A stretch of DNA of 64,000 bases from Pectobacterium aroidearum (GCF_015689195.1 NZ_CP065044.1:3472001-3536000), one strand, 5' to 3'; numbered from the stretch's first letter, positions 40,281 to 51,098 are shown. Made by a program: numbers and translations. Notes: a model not told the origin generated them from the letters alone.

Positions 40281-41246
40281 ATGGCACATAACCACAGCCA
40301 CGCAGAATCAGGCAACAGTAAACGCCTGCTGGCCGCGTTTATCATTACCGCCACGTTTATGGTGGCAGAAGTTATTGGCGGCCTGTTGTCCGGCTCCCTC
40401 GCCCTGCTCGCCGATGCGGGGCATATGCTGACGGACGCCGCCGCGCTGTTCGTCGCGCTTGTCGCCGTGCGTTTTGCACAGCGTAAGCCCAATGCCCGCC
40501 ATACCTTCGGCTATTTGCGACTCACGACCCTCGCCGCTTTTGTGAACGCGCTGACGCTGATACTGATTACCGCGTTCATCTGCTGGGAAGCTATCCAACG
40601 CTTCTATGAGCCACAGCCCGTTGCTGGCGTGCCTATGCTACTTGTCGCCATCGCCGGGTTACTGGCAAACATCGTGGCGTTTTGGCTGTTACACCACGGT
40701 AGCGAGGAGAAAAATATTAACGTCCGCGCGGCAGCTCTGCATGTGCTGGGTGACCTGCTCGGATCCGTCGGCGCGATTGCCGCTGCCGTGATTATCCTTT
40801 ATACCAACTGGACGCCTATCGACCCGATTCTTTCTATTTTGGTGTCGTGTCTGGTGCTACGCAGTGCATGGGCGCTCTTGAAAGAGAGCATTCATGAACT
40901 GTTGGAAGGCACACCTAACCAGCTTAGCGTTGAGGTTCTACAGAAAGATCTGACGCTGAATATTCCCGAAGTCAGAAATATCCATCACGTTCATTTATGG
41001 CAGGTTGGCGAAAAGCCGATGATGACACTGCATGCGCAGGTGGTTCCGCCTCACGATCATGATGCGTTGTTAAGACGTATTCAGGAATATTTACTGCAGA
41101 ACTATCAGATTGAGCACGCAACGGTACAGATGGAATATCAACGCTGTGATGATGACCACTGCGCTTTCCACCATCAGGAAAGCCATCATTCGGCTATTCA
41201 TTATGATGAAAAGCATGAGGCGAAAGGCCACCACCACAAGCATTAA
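40281..41246 (+). CDS. zitB: Zinc efflux protein ZitB (cation diffusion facilitator)
   Basis: A 321-residue inner-membrane CDF transporter (E. coli 313). Six membrane helices; metal-site motifs [15 protein letters not shown] in helix 2 and [13 protein letters not shown] in helix 5. The N-terminus (AHNHSHAE) and C-terminus (HHQESHH, HHHKH) are rich in histidine, as usual for zinc carriers. It exchanges cytoplasmic zinc for protons. Convergent with pnuC, only 7 bp apart, with no terminator visible between them. Confidence 0.93.
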   Translation: MAHNHSHAESGNSKRLLAAFIITATFMVAEVIGGLLSGSLALLADAGHMLTDAAALFVALVAVRFAQRKPNARHTFGYLRLTTLAAFVNALTLILITAFICWEAIQRFYEPQPVAGVPMLLVAIAGLLANIVAFWLLHHGSEEKNINVRAAALHVLGDLLGSVGAIAAAVIILYTNWTPIDPILSILVSCLVLRSAWALLKESIHELLEGTPNQLSVEVLQKDLTLNIPEVRNIHHVHLWQVGEKPMMTLHAQVVPPHDHDALLRRIQEYLLQNYQIEHATVQMEYQRCDDDHCAFHHQESHHSAIHYDEKHEAKGHHHKH

Positions 41247-41253
41247 GTTTGGA

Positions 41254-41979
41254 TTACACGCCCTGTGAAGCCGCGTTGACGCGGTTTTCCTGCGCGCTCT
41301 TAATCCATAGCCAAGAGCCGTTCAGGGCGATCAGCGTCAGAATCGCGTACTCTACCGCCATCGCGTAGACGCCCTGATAAGCAAAAATCACCACGCTGAT
41401 GACGTCAATCACAACCCACAGCAGCCAGTTCTCGACGTATTTACGCGTCATCAGAATCATCGCCACGATCGACAACACCATCATGGTGGAATCCCAGAAT
41501 GGGAACGCATCCGGCTGGAGAGTCGGCATCTGCACTGACAGCCCGAGCCCTTGCATACCAGAAACGGCAATACGCGTCAGCACGGCAAACACCGCATCAA
41601 TGTAGAACGTCATCAAGCCAATCGCGACAACACACGCCACCGACCAGCCAATCAGCTTCTGCATTGGTAACCAGCGGATGCGCAATTCCACTTCCTGCGA
41701 GTCCGTCTTGCGCGTCCAGGCATACCAGCCATAAATATTGGCGGCAAAAAAGAAGATTTGCAGCAACAGGCTGGCATAGAGCTGAATCTGGAAAAAGATC
41801 ACGGCGAACAGCGTGACGTTAATCAACCCGAACAGATAGTTGATGGTTTTTTCCTGACTCGCGAACCAAATACACAGCAGGCCAAACAGCGTACCGATCG
41901 CCTCAATCCAGGAAAGATCGTATCCCCCTTCCCCCAAAGGAATGTGAATTAAAATGTTGCTGGTACTAAAAAAATCCAT
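41254..41979 (-). CDS. pnuC: Nicotinamide riboside transporter PnuC
   Basis: A 241-residue inner-membrane protein of seven helices (E. coli 239). The motifs FFQIQLYASLLLQIFFFAANIYGWYAW and the C-terminal NWLLWVVIDVISVVIFAYQGVYAMAVEY are family-specific. It takes up nicotinamide riboside by facilitated diffusion, which is trapped by phosphorylation. Located downstream of nadA, as in the E. coli nadA-pnuC operon. Start at 41979 (MDFFSTSN). Confidence 0.93.
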   Translation of the reverse strand: MDFFSTSNILIHIPLGEGGYDLSWIEAIGTLFGLLCIWFASQEKTINYLFGLINVTLFAVIFFQIQLYASLLLQIFFFAANIYGWYAWTRKTDSQEVELRIRWLPMQKLIGWSVACVVAIGLMTFYIDAVFAVLTRIAVSGMQGLGLSVQMPTLQPDAFPFWDSTMMVLSIVAMILMTRKYVENWLLWVVIDVISVVIFAYQGVYAMAVEYAILTLIALNGSWLWIKSAQENRVNAASQGV

Positions 41980-42036
41980 CTCACCACCCTGTCTCAATTA
42001 TTGTAAGAAATGTCTATCAAGATGCCTGATTCGCCG

Positions 42037-43098
42037 TCAGGCATTCCCTTTCACACGCAATTTTAGCGAAGCCGCAAAATCCAGCATGCGATTCAGCGGG
42101 ATTAATGCGCCTTCTCGCAGAGCGGCATCAACATGAATCTCATGAGCGCGTCCCCCTTGTTCCAGGCCGTTAGCAATCGCTTCCAGCCCATTCATCGCCA
42201 TCCACGGACAGTGTGCACAACTGCGGCAGGTTGCCCCTTCACCCGCTGTCGGCGCTTCCAGCAACGTTTTCTCCGGGCAAGCCTGTTGCATCTTGTAGAA
42301 AATGCCGCGATCGGTCGCCACAATCAGCTCACGCTGCGGCAGCGTTTTCGCCGCCTGAATCAACTGGCTAGTCGACCCAACGGCATCAGCCATCTCTACC
42401 ACGCTTTGCGGCGACTCTGGATGGACCAGAATTGCCGCATCCGGGTACAGGATCTTCATGCGCTTCAGCGCCTGCGTTTTAAATTCGTCATGCACAATGC
42501 ACGTGCCTTGCCAGCACAGTACATCCGCTCCTGTCTGCTTTTGTACATAGCTTCCCAGATGACGGTCCGGTGCCCAGATAATCTTTTCTCCCAGGCTATC
42601 CAGATGCTCGATCAATTCCACCGCGATACTGGATGTGACCACCCAATCGGCACGCGCCTTTACCGCCGCCGACGTATTGGCATACACCACTACCGTGCGA
42701 TCCGGGTGTGCATCGCAAAAACGACTGAATTCATCAACGGGGCAACCGAGATCGAGCGAGCATTCTGCTTCCAACGTGGGCATCAGAATCGTTTTTTCTG
42801 GATTGAGTATCTTAGCGGTTTCCCCCATGAAGCGGACCCCCGCCACCAACAGTGTCGATGCCGAATGGGTGCTGCCGAATCGCGCCATTTCCAGCGAGTC
42901 CGCCACGCAGCCACCGGTTTCCTCTGCCAGCGCCTGAATTTCAGGATCGGTATAGTAGTGCGCTACCATGACGGCGTTTCTTTCCCGCAGCAGTGTTTTT
43001 ATCCTGCTACGATAGTGCTGTTTCGCCTCAGCCGATAATGGCTTCGGTTTCGGCGGAAACGGATAAATGGTCTCATTGCTATCAAAAAGGATACTCAT
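42037..43098 (-). CDS. nadA: Quinolinate synthase
   Basis: A 353-residue [4Fe-4S] enzyme that condenses iminoaspartate and dihydroxyacetone phosphate in NAD synthesis. The cluster cysteines are in [22 protein letters not shown] and [11 protein letters not shown]. The start at 43098 (MSILFDSNE) fits the family; the frame extends upstream across the promoter. First gene of nadA-pnuC. Confidence 0.95.
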   Translation of the reverse strand: MSILFDSNETIYPFPPKPKPLSAEAKQHYRSRIKTLLRERNAVMVAHYYTDPEIQALAEETGGCVADSLEMARFGSTHSASTLLVAGVRFMGETAKILNPEKTILMPTLEAECSLDLGCPVDEFSRFCDAHPDRTVVVYANTSAAVKARADWVVTSSIAVELIEHLDSLGEKIIWAPDRHLGSYVQKQTGADVLCWQGTCIVHDEFKTQALKRMKILYPDAAILVHPESPQSVVEMADAVGSTSQLIQAAKTLPQRELIVATDRGIFYKMQQACPEKTLLEAPTAGEGATCRSCAHCPWMAMNGLEAIANGLEQGGRAHEIHVDAALREGALIPLNRMLDFAASLKLRVKGNA

Positions 43099-43160
43099 AG
43101 GGATTTCCACGATGACAACTCGGGTTGTAACACCGGATACTGATTCACCATCAGCCTCGG

Positions 43161-43178
43161 AGTTTTTTATCCTAAACA
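43161..43178 (-). promoter_or_regulatory. Candidate NadR box 1 of nadA
   Basis: Read on the minus strand, TGTTTA-GGATAA-AAAACT fits TGTTTA-N6-TAAACA at 10 of 12 defined positions. It lies 63-80 bp before the nadA start. Between the two boxes, at 43186-43216, an A-rich/T-rich hairpin could form in the leader. Confidence 0.45.
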
Positions 43179-43234
43179 AAATACCGAAAAAACGCCCTAA
43201 AGTCGCGGTGTTTTTTCTAGGCAGTTCACCATTT

Positions 43235-43252
43235 TGTTTAATATGCTTAAAA
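43235..43252 (-). promoter_or_regulatory. Candidate NadR box 2 of nadA
   Basis: The plus-strand reading TGTTTA-ATATGC-TTAAAA fits the NadR pattern at 10 of 12 positions. With box 1 it would allow looping or cooperative repression. Confidence 0.45.
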
Positions 43253-43338
43253 TATCGATAGGTAATGCGTGAATGGTGTTACTTATAGAAAAAAGATGTA
43301 GAAAAGAAACGTAGAAGAGAGACAAGGAGAGAAATGGC

Positions 43339-43737
43339 ATGGCCAGCCTCTATATCAGAATATATCGCGATACCCTGACCGTCAGAAACGTGGAGACAAA
43401 ACAAGAGGTGACAGAGAAGTCAGAAACGCCTTTTACCACCACACGCTTACTGCTCGGTCAGATGATTCCGGCGATGAAACTATTGGATCGACTCACGCGC
43501 AAGGTGGCAGCCAAGCGGCTGATTAATTTGTTCTCCTCGCACAATGTCATCATTCATGCCATGGAAATGAATGAAGGCGGACACAGCCAGGTCGAATTTG
43601 CCAGCTACATAGAGTTAGCCAAGAGCATCAGCCCGCAAGGAAAGCATATTTATGTCTGTAGCAAAAATGTGCCGCTTACCGACCAGGAAGTCACACAAAT
43701 TTTTAGCGGCGACATGCCCTCAATCGTCAGCCGCTAA
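43339..43737 (+). CDS. Small protein of unknown function, possibly related to an MreB-like fold
   Basis: A 132-residue soluble protein with no signal peptide. I do not recognise it with certainty. The opening LYIRIYRDTLTVRNVETKQEV, with strand-like alternation and a following TTTRLLLGQMIPAMKLLDRL, recalls the first lobe of MreB-type actin folds, and I believe similar small proteins are annotated as rod-shape related in other enterobacteria. The C-terminus GKHIYVCSKNVPLTDQEV fits a strand plus helix. AAGGAGA sits 8 bp before the ATG. Standing alone between nadA and a DUF554 gene. Confidence 0.65.
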   Translation: MASLYIRIYRDTLTVRNVETKQEVTEKSETPFTTTRLLLGQMIPAMKLLDRLTRKVAAKRLINLFSSHNVIIHAMEMNEGGHSQVEFASYIELAKSISPQGKHIYVCSKNVPLTDQEVTQIFSGDMPSIVSR

Positions 43738-43751
43738 TCAGGCGTCGCCCT

Positions 43752-44468
43752 TTAGGCGAAGAGGCGATGCCAGTAGAGCGAGATAGGTATAACCAGAACC
43801 AAAGCAGGCAGGAAGTTAACCACCGCAAAGGATTTGATCTGCGCGATCCTCAGCCCTACCGCAATCATGATAATGCCGCCACAGGCAGAAAAGTCACCCA
43901 TTGTGATATCTGTCATAAAGGGCATAATCAATTTGGCAGAGAAGAACAGCAGCGTCTGGACAATAACCTGTGGTATCGCAATCGACATCACAGCAAGACC
44001 CAGCGTGATGGAAAAAATCAGCGCGGTAAAAATATCCAAAGCAGATTTGATGATCAGCAGTTGATAATCACCGGTTAATCCTTCCGTCAATGCGCCGACC
44101 ACGCCGGTGCCGCTGGCACAAAACAGAACGATTAATGCAGTAAAGTTCTGAGTGTAGACATCCTGTGGTAGGCGGTGCTCTTGTGCAGGCAAAACGCGGT
44201 TTAGCCCCCTCTGAATCATCGTGCCAGCCCACTGCACACCAGACTCCATGCGGAGCAGCTCGCCTAACGCCACGCCAATCACGATAGCCAACGCCACCGC
44301 AGGCAACTGCTGGACTTTAACAACCAGCGTGATCCCCATTGCAATCGACACCATCGCAAATGCTGGCGGAAGGCCATCTTGCAAACGCTGAGGGATAAAA
44401 CGACGTAAAACAATGCCCAAGCCACTACCAATCAAGATAGCAGCACCATTAATCAACGGACCAATCAT
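43752..44468 (-). CDS. DUF554 family membrane protein (YqgA-like)
   Basis: A 238-residue inner-membrane protein with about seven helices. Family-specific motifs are MIGPLINGAAILIGSGLG, VLFCASGTGVVGALTEGLTGD, KSALDIFTALIFS and DFSACGGIIMIAVGLRI. E. coli YqgA (235) is a relative; the function is unknown. AGGAAG precedes the ATG at 44468. No genes lie from here to 44700, where nothing recognisable was seen. Confidence 0.85.
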   Translation of the reverse strand: MIGPLINGAAILIGSGLGIVLRRFIPQRLQDGLPPAFAMVSIAMGITLVVKVQQLPAVALAIVIGVALGELLRMESGVQWAGTMIQRGLNRVLPAQEHRLPQDVYTQNFTALIVLFCASGTGVVGALTEGLTGDYQLLIIKSALDIFTALIFSITLGLAVMSIAIPQVIVQTLLFFSAKLIMPFMTDITMGDFSACGGIIMIAVGLRIAQIKSFAVVNFLPALVLVIPISLYWHRLFA

Positions 44469-44701
44469 ATATCTTCCTAAACAGGGCTACAGCCTCTTCC
44501 CTGTGGCAGTGACTCCATTCCGCTCGATAGGATGAGAAAACAGTTCCTGACGGGCTATATAGTCCATGGAGAGGGGTAAACGCCTAATATACTCCAAAGC
44601 CTGAACGAGCAGGGAATGATAATGAGTTTTATCGTATCGATATGACTCGTGCTATATGGCTTAAAGTGGATTTATTTGAGGAGGGAATGCTACATCTTAG
44701 A

Positions 44702-44803
44702 TGGTGGGTCATGCAGAATGCACCCAGCCTTCGGGGTCAACGCTAACGCGTTACTGTCGCGCTTCGATCAACTAGAACGTGCGACCAATTAATAAAAAGT
44801 CAC
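44702..44803 (-). pseudogene. tRNA-Lys remnant 1, split by inserted DNA
   Basis: The 3' third of tRNA-Lys (tggtgggtcatgcag) is present, then about 55 bp of foreign DNA with cttcggggtcaacgc, then the other side of the T arm and anticodon region (gaacgtgcgaccaatta, aaaagtcac) in degenerate form. The 5' half of the tRNA is missing. The part that remains is in the same orientation as the two intact tRNA-Lys genes. It is not functional. Confidence 0.65.
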
Positions 44804-44868
44804 GGTGTTCATTATGCGGTAATTAGAAAAGCAAAGGTTGTTTAATTTGGAATTGTACTACTAGAAGA

Positions 44869-44982
44869 TGGTGGGTCGTGCAGGATTACTCGTCCTATGG
44901 ACTCGCCCCTTCGGGGTCAACGCTGACGCGTTGCTGTCTCGCTTCGCTCGGCTCGAACCTGAACGCAGGTTCTCACCTACAC
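44869..44982 (-). pseudogene. tRNA-Lys remnant 2, with the same insert
   Basis: Starts with the exact tRNA-Lys 3' end (tggtgggtcgtgcaggatt), breaks in the T loop, and continues with actcgtcc and an insert that includes cttcggggtcaacgctgacg, nearly the same as in remnant 1. It then resumes with cgaacctg and ends with the perfect hairpin gaacctg-aacg-caggttc. The 5' part of the tRNA is missing. Confidence 0.65.
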
Positions 44983-45042
44983 GACACGTGCGATATATGA
45001 CTTAAGATGAATTTATTCGAGAAAGGAATGCTACTGCTGAAA

Positions 45043-45118
45043 TGGTGGGTCGTGCAGGATTCGAACCTGCGACCAATTGATTAAAAGTCAACTGCTCTAC
45101 CGACTGAGCTAACGACCC
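45043..45118 (-). tRNA. tRNA-Lys (anticodon UUU), copy 1
   Basis: A 76-base tRNA with CCA encoded. Acceptor stem GGGTCGT pairs with ACGACCC, the anticodon loop is CTTTTAA, and the T loop is GTTCGAAT. It is identical to the copy at 45170. A tRNA-Lys cluster downstream of cpoB is also found in E. coli. Confidence 0.97.
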
Positions 45119-45169
45119 GCAATGCGGAACTGCTTTGTTACTTACCAAGACTACAACTGCGTTTGAAAT

Positions 45170-45245
45170 TGGTGGGTCGTGCAGGATTCGAACCTGCGAC
45201 CAATTGATTAAAAGTCAACTGCTCTACCGACTGAGCTAACGACCC
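45170..45245 (-). tRNA. tRNA-Lys (anticodon UUU), copy 2
   Basis: Identical in all 76 positions to the copy at 45043 and 51 bp before it in transcription direction. It is the first tRNA after cpoB. Confidence 0.97.
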
Positions 45246-45370
45246 AATTTCATGCTGCTTTAGCGTTTTGCTGTTTGCCTTGGCAACGGCGGCACATATT
45301 ACTGATTTAAATTTTCAGCGCAACCTATTTTCTTAAAAAACTGTTTGATTGCTTACTCTTAAGACGTTTA

Positions 45371-45407
45371 GGCACAAAAACCGCTCATGATGCGCAATTT
45401 TTGTGCC
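45371..45407 (-). terminator. Hairpin after cpoB
   Basis: A 10-bp perfect outer stem (ggcacaaaaa / tttttgtgcc) lies 14 bp past the cpoB stop and before the tRNA-Lys genes. It could end the tol-pal transcript or mark an RNA-processing point. Confidence 0.55.
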
Positions 45408-45420
45408 AATTAATACGGTA

Positions 45421-46197
45421 TTACGATCCGGCTAAACGCTTTTGCGCCTGCTTTGCACTTTCTGTATTGGGGTACATTTTTACAACTTGCTGGTAAACGG
45501 CCTTGGCTTTATCTGCCTGACCTTTTTCCTGCATGATCACCCCAACCTTCAGCAAGGCTTCGGAACTTTTTGGTGACTTGGGATAATTTTTAACAACGTT
45601 GGCGAAATAGTACGCCGCATCGTCCTTTTTCCCCTTGTTGTAATTCAACTGACCAAGCCAATAGTTAGCATTAGGTTGATACGTTGAATCGGGGTACTTC
45701 TTGACGAATGCCTGAAATGCGCTGATCGCCTGATCGTACTGTTTTTTCTCCAGCACGAGCGCGACTGCAGCATTGTAATCAGTATTCGCATCACCCGTAC
45801 TGGCCGGTGCCGCCGTATTGGCCGCACCGGTGTCAGTACCCGCAGCAGCGGCAGGTGTGCCATCTGTCGTCGGTGTAGAAGATGATTGCGAACTTAATCC
45901 ATCAATCTGCTGATAGATCTGCTTCTGCCGTTCAACAACCTGATTCAACTGATACTGACTTTCCTGAATCTGCCCACGGAGGCTGTCAATATCACGCTGA
46001 TTATCAGAGAGCTGCTGCTGAAGTTGGGTTAAAAGCTGACTGTGAGCGTTAGAAATACGCTCCAATTGAGTGACACGGTCTTCGACCGAGCCTGAGCCGA
46101 CATTACTGATTGGCGCTTGGGCAGTAGCGGCCCAAGGGACCGCTACGCCAACCAGTAACGACAGACCCAACAGGTGACGTCTGAAGTTACTGCTCAT
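45421..46197 (-). CDS. cpoB: CpoB (YbgF), cell-division coordinator
   Basis: A 258-residue periplasmic protein (E. coli 263). A signal peptide ends WAATA (residues ~1-26), then a coiled-coil trimerisation part (to about 105), a linker rich in Ala, Thr and Ser, and TPR repeats in the C-terminal half (YDQAISAFQAFVKKYPDS, YANVVKNYPKS, AVYQQVVKMYP). It couples outer-membrane constriction by Tol-Pal with septal cell-wall synthesis. Nine bases downstream of pal. Confidence 0.95.
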   Translation of the reverse strand: MSSNFRRHLLGLSLLVGVAVPWAATAQAPISNVGSGSVEDRVTQLERISNAHSQLLTQLQQQLSDNQRDIDSLRGQIQESQYQLNQVVERQKQIYQQIDGLSSQSSSTPTTDGTPAAAAGTDTGAANTAAPASTGDANTDYNAAVALVLEKKQYDQAISAFQAFVKKYPDSTYQPNANYWLGQLNYNKGKKDDAAYYFANVVKNYPKSPKSSEALLKVGVIMQEKGQADKAKAVYQQVVKMYPNTESAKQAQKRLAGS

Positions 46198-46206
46198 GCG
46201 ATTCTC

Positions 46207-46716
46207 TTAATATACCAGAACGGCACGACGGTTTTTGGCATATGCCGCTTCGTCATGACCGAGAACAGCTGGTTTCTCTTTACCGTAAGAAACGATAGAG
46301 ATCTGATCGGAAGAAACGCCTTTACCTTGCAGGTACATTTGTACCGCGTTGGCACGACGCTCACCCAGAGCGATGTTGTATTCTGGCGTACCGCGTTCGT
46401 CCGCGTGACCTTCGATAGTCACTTTGTAAGACGGGTTGCTACGCAGGAATGCAGCGTGTGCGTCCAGCATCTGAGCGAATTCAGAGCTCACATCGTACTT
46501 ATCCAGACCGAAGTAAACGATGTTGTTGCGCTGTAATTCTTGCATCTGCAAACGAGCTTGCTCAGAAGAAGACATGTTGCCGCCGTCCATCATGCCGTTG
46601 TTGCCAGCACCCATGGAAGATTGGTCATTGTCCGCATTCTTGTTGGAGCTACAAGCGGCCACTGCCAGTACCGGCAGAGCCAACATCAGGCCTTTCAGCA
46701 CTTTATTGAATTGCAT
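46207..46716 (-). CDS. pal: Pal, peptidoglycan-associated outer-membrane lipoprotein
   Basis: A 169-residue lipoprotein (E. coli 173). The lipobox LAVAACSS is at residues ~17-24. The C-terminal OmpA-like domain contains the peptidoglycan-binding motif [23 protein letters not shown]. It ties the outer membrane to the cell wall and binds TolB. Confidence 0.97.
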   Translation of the reverse strand: MQFNKVLKGLMLALPVLAVAACSSNKNADNDQSSMGAGNNGMMDGGNMSSSEQARLQMQELQRNNIVYFGLDKYDVSSEFAQMLDAHAAFLRSNPSYKVTIEGHADERGTPEYNIALGERRANAVQMYLQGKGVSSDQISIVSYGKEKPAVLGHDEAAYAKNRRAVLVY

Positions 46717-46756
46717 TTCTTATGTCCTTTGACGAGTTTATTGTACATATCTGTAC

Positions 46757-48049
46757 TTATAGATACGGCGACCAGGCAGGGAATTTAACCTGTCCATCAG
46801 TAGCCGGAAGACGCGCTTTGAAACGTCCATCTGTCGAAACCAGCTGTAGCACTGACCCCAGTCCTTGTTTAGAGCTGTAGATCACCATCGTGCCATTCGG
46901 TGCGATACTTGGCGTTTCGTCCAGGAACGTGTCCGTTAATACTTGTACGGCACCCGTTACCAGATCCAGTTTGGAAATATGCTGAGCTCCACCATTAGAG
47001 CCAACCGTTACCAAAAATTTCCCGTCGGCACTCACATCAGCATCCTGATTCTGGGCACCTTCCCAGGTCAGACGCTGTGGTGCACCGCCGTTAGCATTAA
47101 CTTTGTAAACCTGAGGACGACCAGCCTGGTCTGAAGTATAGGCCAAGGTCTGGCTGTCTGGGAACCAAGTTGGCTCCGTGTTATTGCTGCGGCCATCGGT
47201 CACCTGACTGATTTGCCCAGATGCCAGATTCATTACATACAGGTTCAGGCTACCGCTCTTGGAGAGCGCGAATGCCAGTTTGCTGCCATCAGGAGAGAAA
47301 GAAGGCGCACCGTTGTGACGTGGGAAGGAAGCAACCTGACGGATTGCACCATTTGCCAGCGTCTGGATAACCAGTGCAGAACGACCACTTTCAAACGTTA
47401 CATAAGCGAGTTTGCTACCGTCAGCAGACCAAGCCGGAGACATCAGCGGTTGTGGTGAACGGTGAACAACAAACTGGTTGTAACCGTCATAGTCCGCAAC
47501 GCGCAGTTCATAAGGGAACTGACCGCCGTTGGTCTGAACAACGTAAGCGATACGGGTACGGAATGCACCTTTGATGCCGCTCAGTTTCTCAAACACTTCA
47601 TCACTTGCCGTGTGCGCAGCATAACGCAACCATTGCTTGGTGACTTTGAACTGGTTCTGAGCCAGAACGTTACCTGGGTTACCCGAGGTATCGACAAGCT
47701 GGTAAGAAACCAGATAGCTACCATCGGCACTCGGTTGAACCTGACCAACCACAACCGCATCAATGCCCAGCGCTGTCCATGCAGCAGGGGTAACCTCAGA
47801 TGCTGTAGCAGGCTGCTGCGGCATGCGGTTTGCATCGATCGGATTAAATTTACCGCTATTACGTAAATCAGCACCCACGATGCCGCCTACGTCTTCAGGC
47901 GCAGCACCCGGCCCCGCCCATTTGAACGGAACTACACCAATAGGGCGCGCAGAGTCTACCCCTTGGGTAATCTCTATACGTACTTCCGCGTGCAGCACCG
48001 CTGCCCACAGCATTAAAAAGCTTACTGCAACTTTCAGTACATGCTTCAT
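46757..48049 (-). CDS. tolB: TolB, periplasmic beta-propeller of the Tol-Pal system
   Basis: A 430-residue protein, the E. coli length. A signal peptide ends LHA (~1-21), an N-terminal domain (to ~160) contacts TolA, and a six-bladed WD40-like propeller with repeats such as [19 protein letters not shown] and [15 protein letters not shown] binds Pal. Between tolA and pal, as usual. Confidence 0.97.
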   Translation of the reverse strand: MKHVLKVAVSFLMLWAAVLHAEVRIEITQGVDSARPIGVVPFKWAGPGAAPEDVGGIVGADLRNSGKFNPIDANRMPQQPATASEVTPAAWTALGIDAVVVGQVQPSADGSYLVSYQLVDTSGNPGNVLAQNQFKVTKQWLRYAAHTASDEVFEKLSGIKGAFRTRIAYVVQTNGGQFPYELRVADYDGYNQFVVHRSPQPLMSPAWSADGSKLAYVTFESGRSALVIQTLANGAIRQVASFPRHNGAPSFSPDGSKLAFALSKSGSLNLYVMNLASGQISQVTDGRSNNTEPTWFPDSQTLAYTSDQAGRPQVYKVNANGGAPQRLTWEGAQNQDADVSADGKFLVTVGSNGGAQHISKLDLVTGAVQVLTDTFLDETPSIAPNGTMVIYSSKQGLGSVLQLVSTDGRFKARLPATDGQVKFPAWSPYL

Positions 48050-48187
48050 CTCATCTCCCTTATCCAGACGCGAAGTCTACGATAAATTAGCAGAATTTTA
48101 ACAAAAACAAACCAATGTCAACAAAACAACATAACCTGGTTTATTTACCATCGTAATAATCTTAAATCTATTGGGTAAACAGCCCGG

Positions 48188-49375
48188 TTACTGCGGTTTA
48201 AAGTCTATTGGCGCATTTTTGAAAGCCTCATAAACCTCTGTGCTCGGTGGCTTCGGTATTTTGGCCTGTTTGGCAGCCGCAATAGCCGCCTGACACAATG
48301 CCGGATCGCCGCCTTCAGCAGTGACATCAATCAGCAAACCATCTGGCGCCAGTTTAATCCGTAATGTACAGGTGCGCCCTTTGTAGAGCTGCCAGTCATA
48401 AAACTTGCTCTGAATGGCTGAACGCACCTGACCGCCATAACTATCCAGCGCCGCACCTGATGCACCGCTCTTCTTATTGTTGCCTGCGCCCGCAGGCGCA
48501 CCGCCGCCAGACTTCGGCGCATTTTTCGATGAAGCCAAACCGCCCAGCAAATCATCAACGGCACTTTCCTGCTTAGCCGCTTCTGCTGCTGCTTTCTTTT
48601 TCTCATCTGCGGCTTTCTTAGCCGCAGCAGCTGCTTCTGCTTTTTTTGCTGCTTCAGCATCGGCTTTTTGCTTAGCGGCCTCGGCGGCTGCTTTTTGTTT
48701 AGCCTGTTCAGCTTCTTTTGCTGCCTCTGCGGCAGCCTTTGCTGCTTCTGCTTTCGCGGTTTCTGCCGCCTTCTGCTTAGCAGCTTCAGCGGCTTTTTCT
48801 TTAGCCTCTTCTTCCGCCTGCTTCTTAGCAGCAGCGGCTGCAGCCGCTTGTTTCTTCACTTCGTCTTCCGCTTTCTTTTTAGCGTCTGCTGCAGCTTTTG
48901 CCTGTTGTTCGGCTTCAGCCTTCGCTTTTGCAGCGGCAGCTTCGGCTTGCTTCTGCTGTTCTTTTGCCTGCTGAGCTGCCGCTTCAGCCTGCTTACGCTG
49001 ATCTGCCTGTTCCTGAGCCTGCTTTTTCGCTTCTTCCTGCGCTTGCAGACGCTCTTTTTCCAGCTCTTTCAGCCGCTGCTGCTCAGCGGCTTGCTTCTGT
49101 TGAAGCTCTTCGGCCTGCCGTTCAGCCTGCTTTTGACGCTGCTGTTCAGAACGTTTCGCATCAGTCTGTTGCTGCTGCTGGCGGTTATACTGCTCCACCA
49201 CTGCGCTCGGATCGACCATCACAGCATCAATTGACGAGCCTCCGCCGCCCCCGCTGGCATCCATCGTTTGCGTCGACGAACTCCAGAGCAGCAAAGCAAT
49301 CAGTATGACGTGCAAAACAGCCGAGATAATAACGGCGCGTTTCAGCTTATCGTTTTGTTCGTTTGCCTTTAACAC
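48188..49375 (-). CDS. tolA: TolA, membrane-spanning link of Tol-Pal
   Basis: A 395-residue protein (E. coli 421). One N-terminal helix (residues ~14-33), a very long alanine/lysine/glutamate-rich helical stalk (~60-290), and a C-terminal domain with GGQVRSAIQSKFYDW and a CTLRIKLAPDG motif that contacts TolB and colicins. The start codon is GTG at 49375, with GGGAA in front. The stalk is about 30 residues shorter than in E. coli, a normal length variation. The long open frames on the other strand are low-complexity shadows. Confidence 0.96.
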   Translation of the reverse strand: MLKANEQNDKLKRAVIISAVLHVILIALLLWSSSTQTMDASGGGGGSSIDAVMVDPSAVVEQYNRQQQQQTDAKRSEQQRQKQAERQAEELQQKQAAEQQRLKELEKERLQAQEEAKKQAQEQADQRKQAEAAAQQAKEQQKQAEAAAAKAKAEAEQQAKAAADAKKKAEDEVKKQAAAAAAAKKQAEEEAKEKAAEAAKQKAAETAKAEAAKAAAEAAKEAEQAKQKAAAEAAKQKADAEAAKKAEAAAAAKKAADEKKKAAAEAAKQESAVDDLLGGLASSKNAPKSGGGAPAGAGNNKKSGASGAALDSYGGQVRSAIQSKFYDWQLYKGRTCTLRIKLAPDGLLIDVTAEGGDPALCQAAIAAAKQAKIPKPPSTEVYEAFKNAPIDFKPQ

Positions 49376-49439
49376 AAGCGATTCCCAAAAACAGTGTTGC
49401 CAGAAATAGGCTTAACGATCATTACCGTGATGTGCTCAT

Positions 49440-49865
49440 TTAAATCGGTTGTGTCATCAAACCAACGGATTTTACGCCAGCTTGATGCAACAAATTCAAC
49501 GCTTTAATGATCTCATCATAAGGAACATCCTTCGCGCCACCAATCAAAAAGACCGTCTTAGGGTTGGTTGCCAGTCGCGATTGCGCTTCGGCAACCACCT
49601 GCTCTGCCGGGAGTTGCTCCATACGGTTTTGCTCAACAACCAGACTATATTGCCCTATACCTGAAACCTCTACGATCACGGGCGGATTGTCGTTGCTGGA
49701 GACCGTTTTTGAATCGGTCGCATCAGGCAGATCCACCTCGACGCTCTGCGTAATAATCGGCGCAGTCGCCATAAAAATCAGCAACAGCACTAACAGCACG
49801 TCCAGTAGCGGAACAATGTTGATCTCGGATTTCAGCTCACGACGGCCTCTGCGTACTCGTGCCAT
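49440..49865 (-). CDS. tolR: TolR, proton-channel partner of TolQ
   Basis: A 141-residue ExbD-family protein. One membrane helix at ~18-38 carries the essential aspartate in INIVPLLDVLLVLLLIFM; the periplasmic domain ends with AGVKSVGLMTQ. Twelve bases after tolQ. Confidence 0.96.
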   Translation of the reverse strand: MARVRRGRRELKSEINIVPLLDVLLVLLLIFMATAPIITQSVEVDLPDATDSKTVSSNDNPPVIVEVSGIGQYSLVVEQNRMEQLPAEQVVAEAQSRLATNPKTVFLIGGAKDVPYDEIIKALNLLHQAGVKSVGLMTQPI

Positions 49866-49877
49866 GATCCCCCCTGA

Positions 49878-50965
<1,088 letters not shown>

Positions 50966-51039
50966 TCTACATCCCGGTAATGCATTAAACCTCGCTACTA
51001 TACGCAAGAGAAATGAGGTTTGGAATGGATTGTGACAGC

Positions 51040-51074
51040 GGAAAGAAAATAATTATGGGCTGCAAGCAACCCAT
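51040..51074 (-). terminator. Possible terminator of the cyd operon
   Basis: On the minus strand, ATGGGTTGC pairs with GCAGCCCAT (one G-U pair) and runs into an A/T stretch with several T residues, 25 bp after the ybgE stop. Confidence 0.5.
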
Positions 51075-51098
51075 AACTAAATGGAATAGGAGACTATT

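Noticed and set aside
48477-49308. Several long open frames on the plus strand opposite tolA
   Set aside because: They come from the Ala/Lys/Glu-rich tolA codons read backwards; they give low-complexity Ser/Ala/Phe/Leu-rich proteins with no family match.
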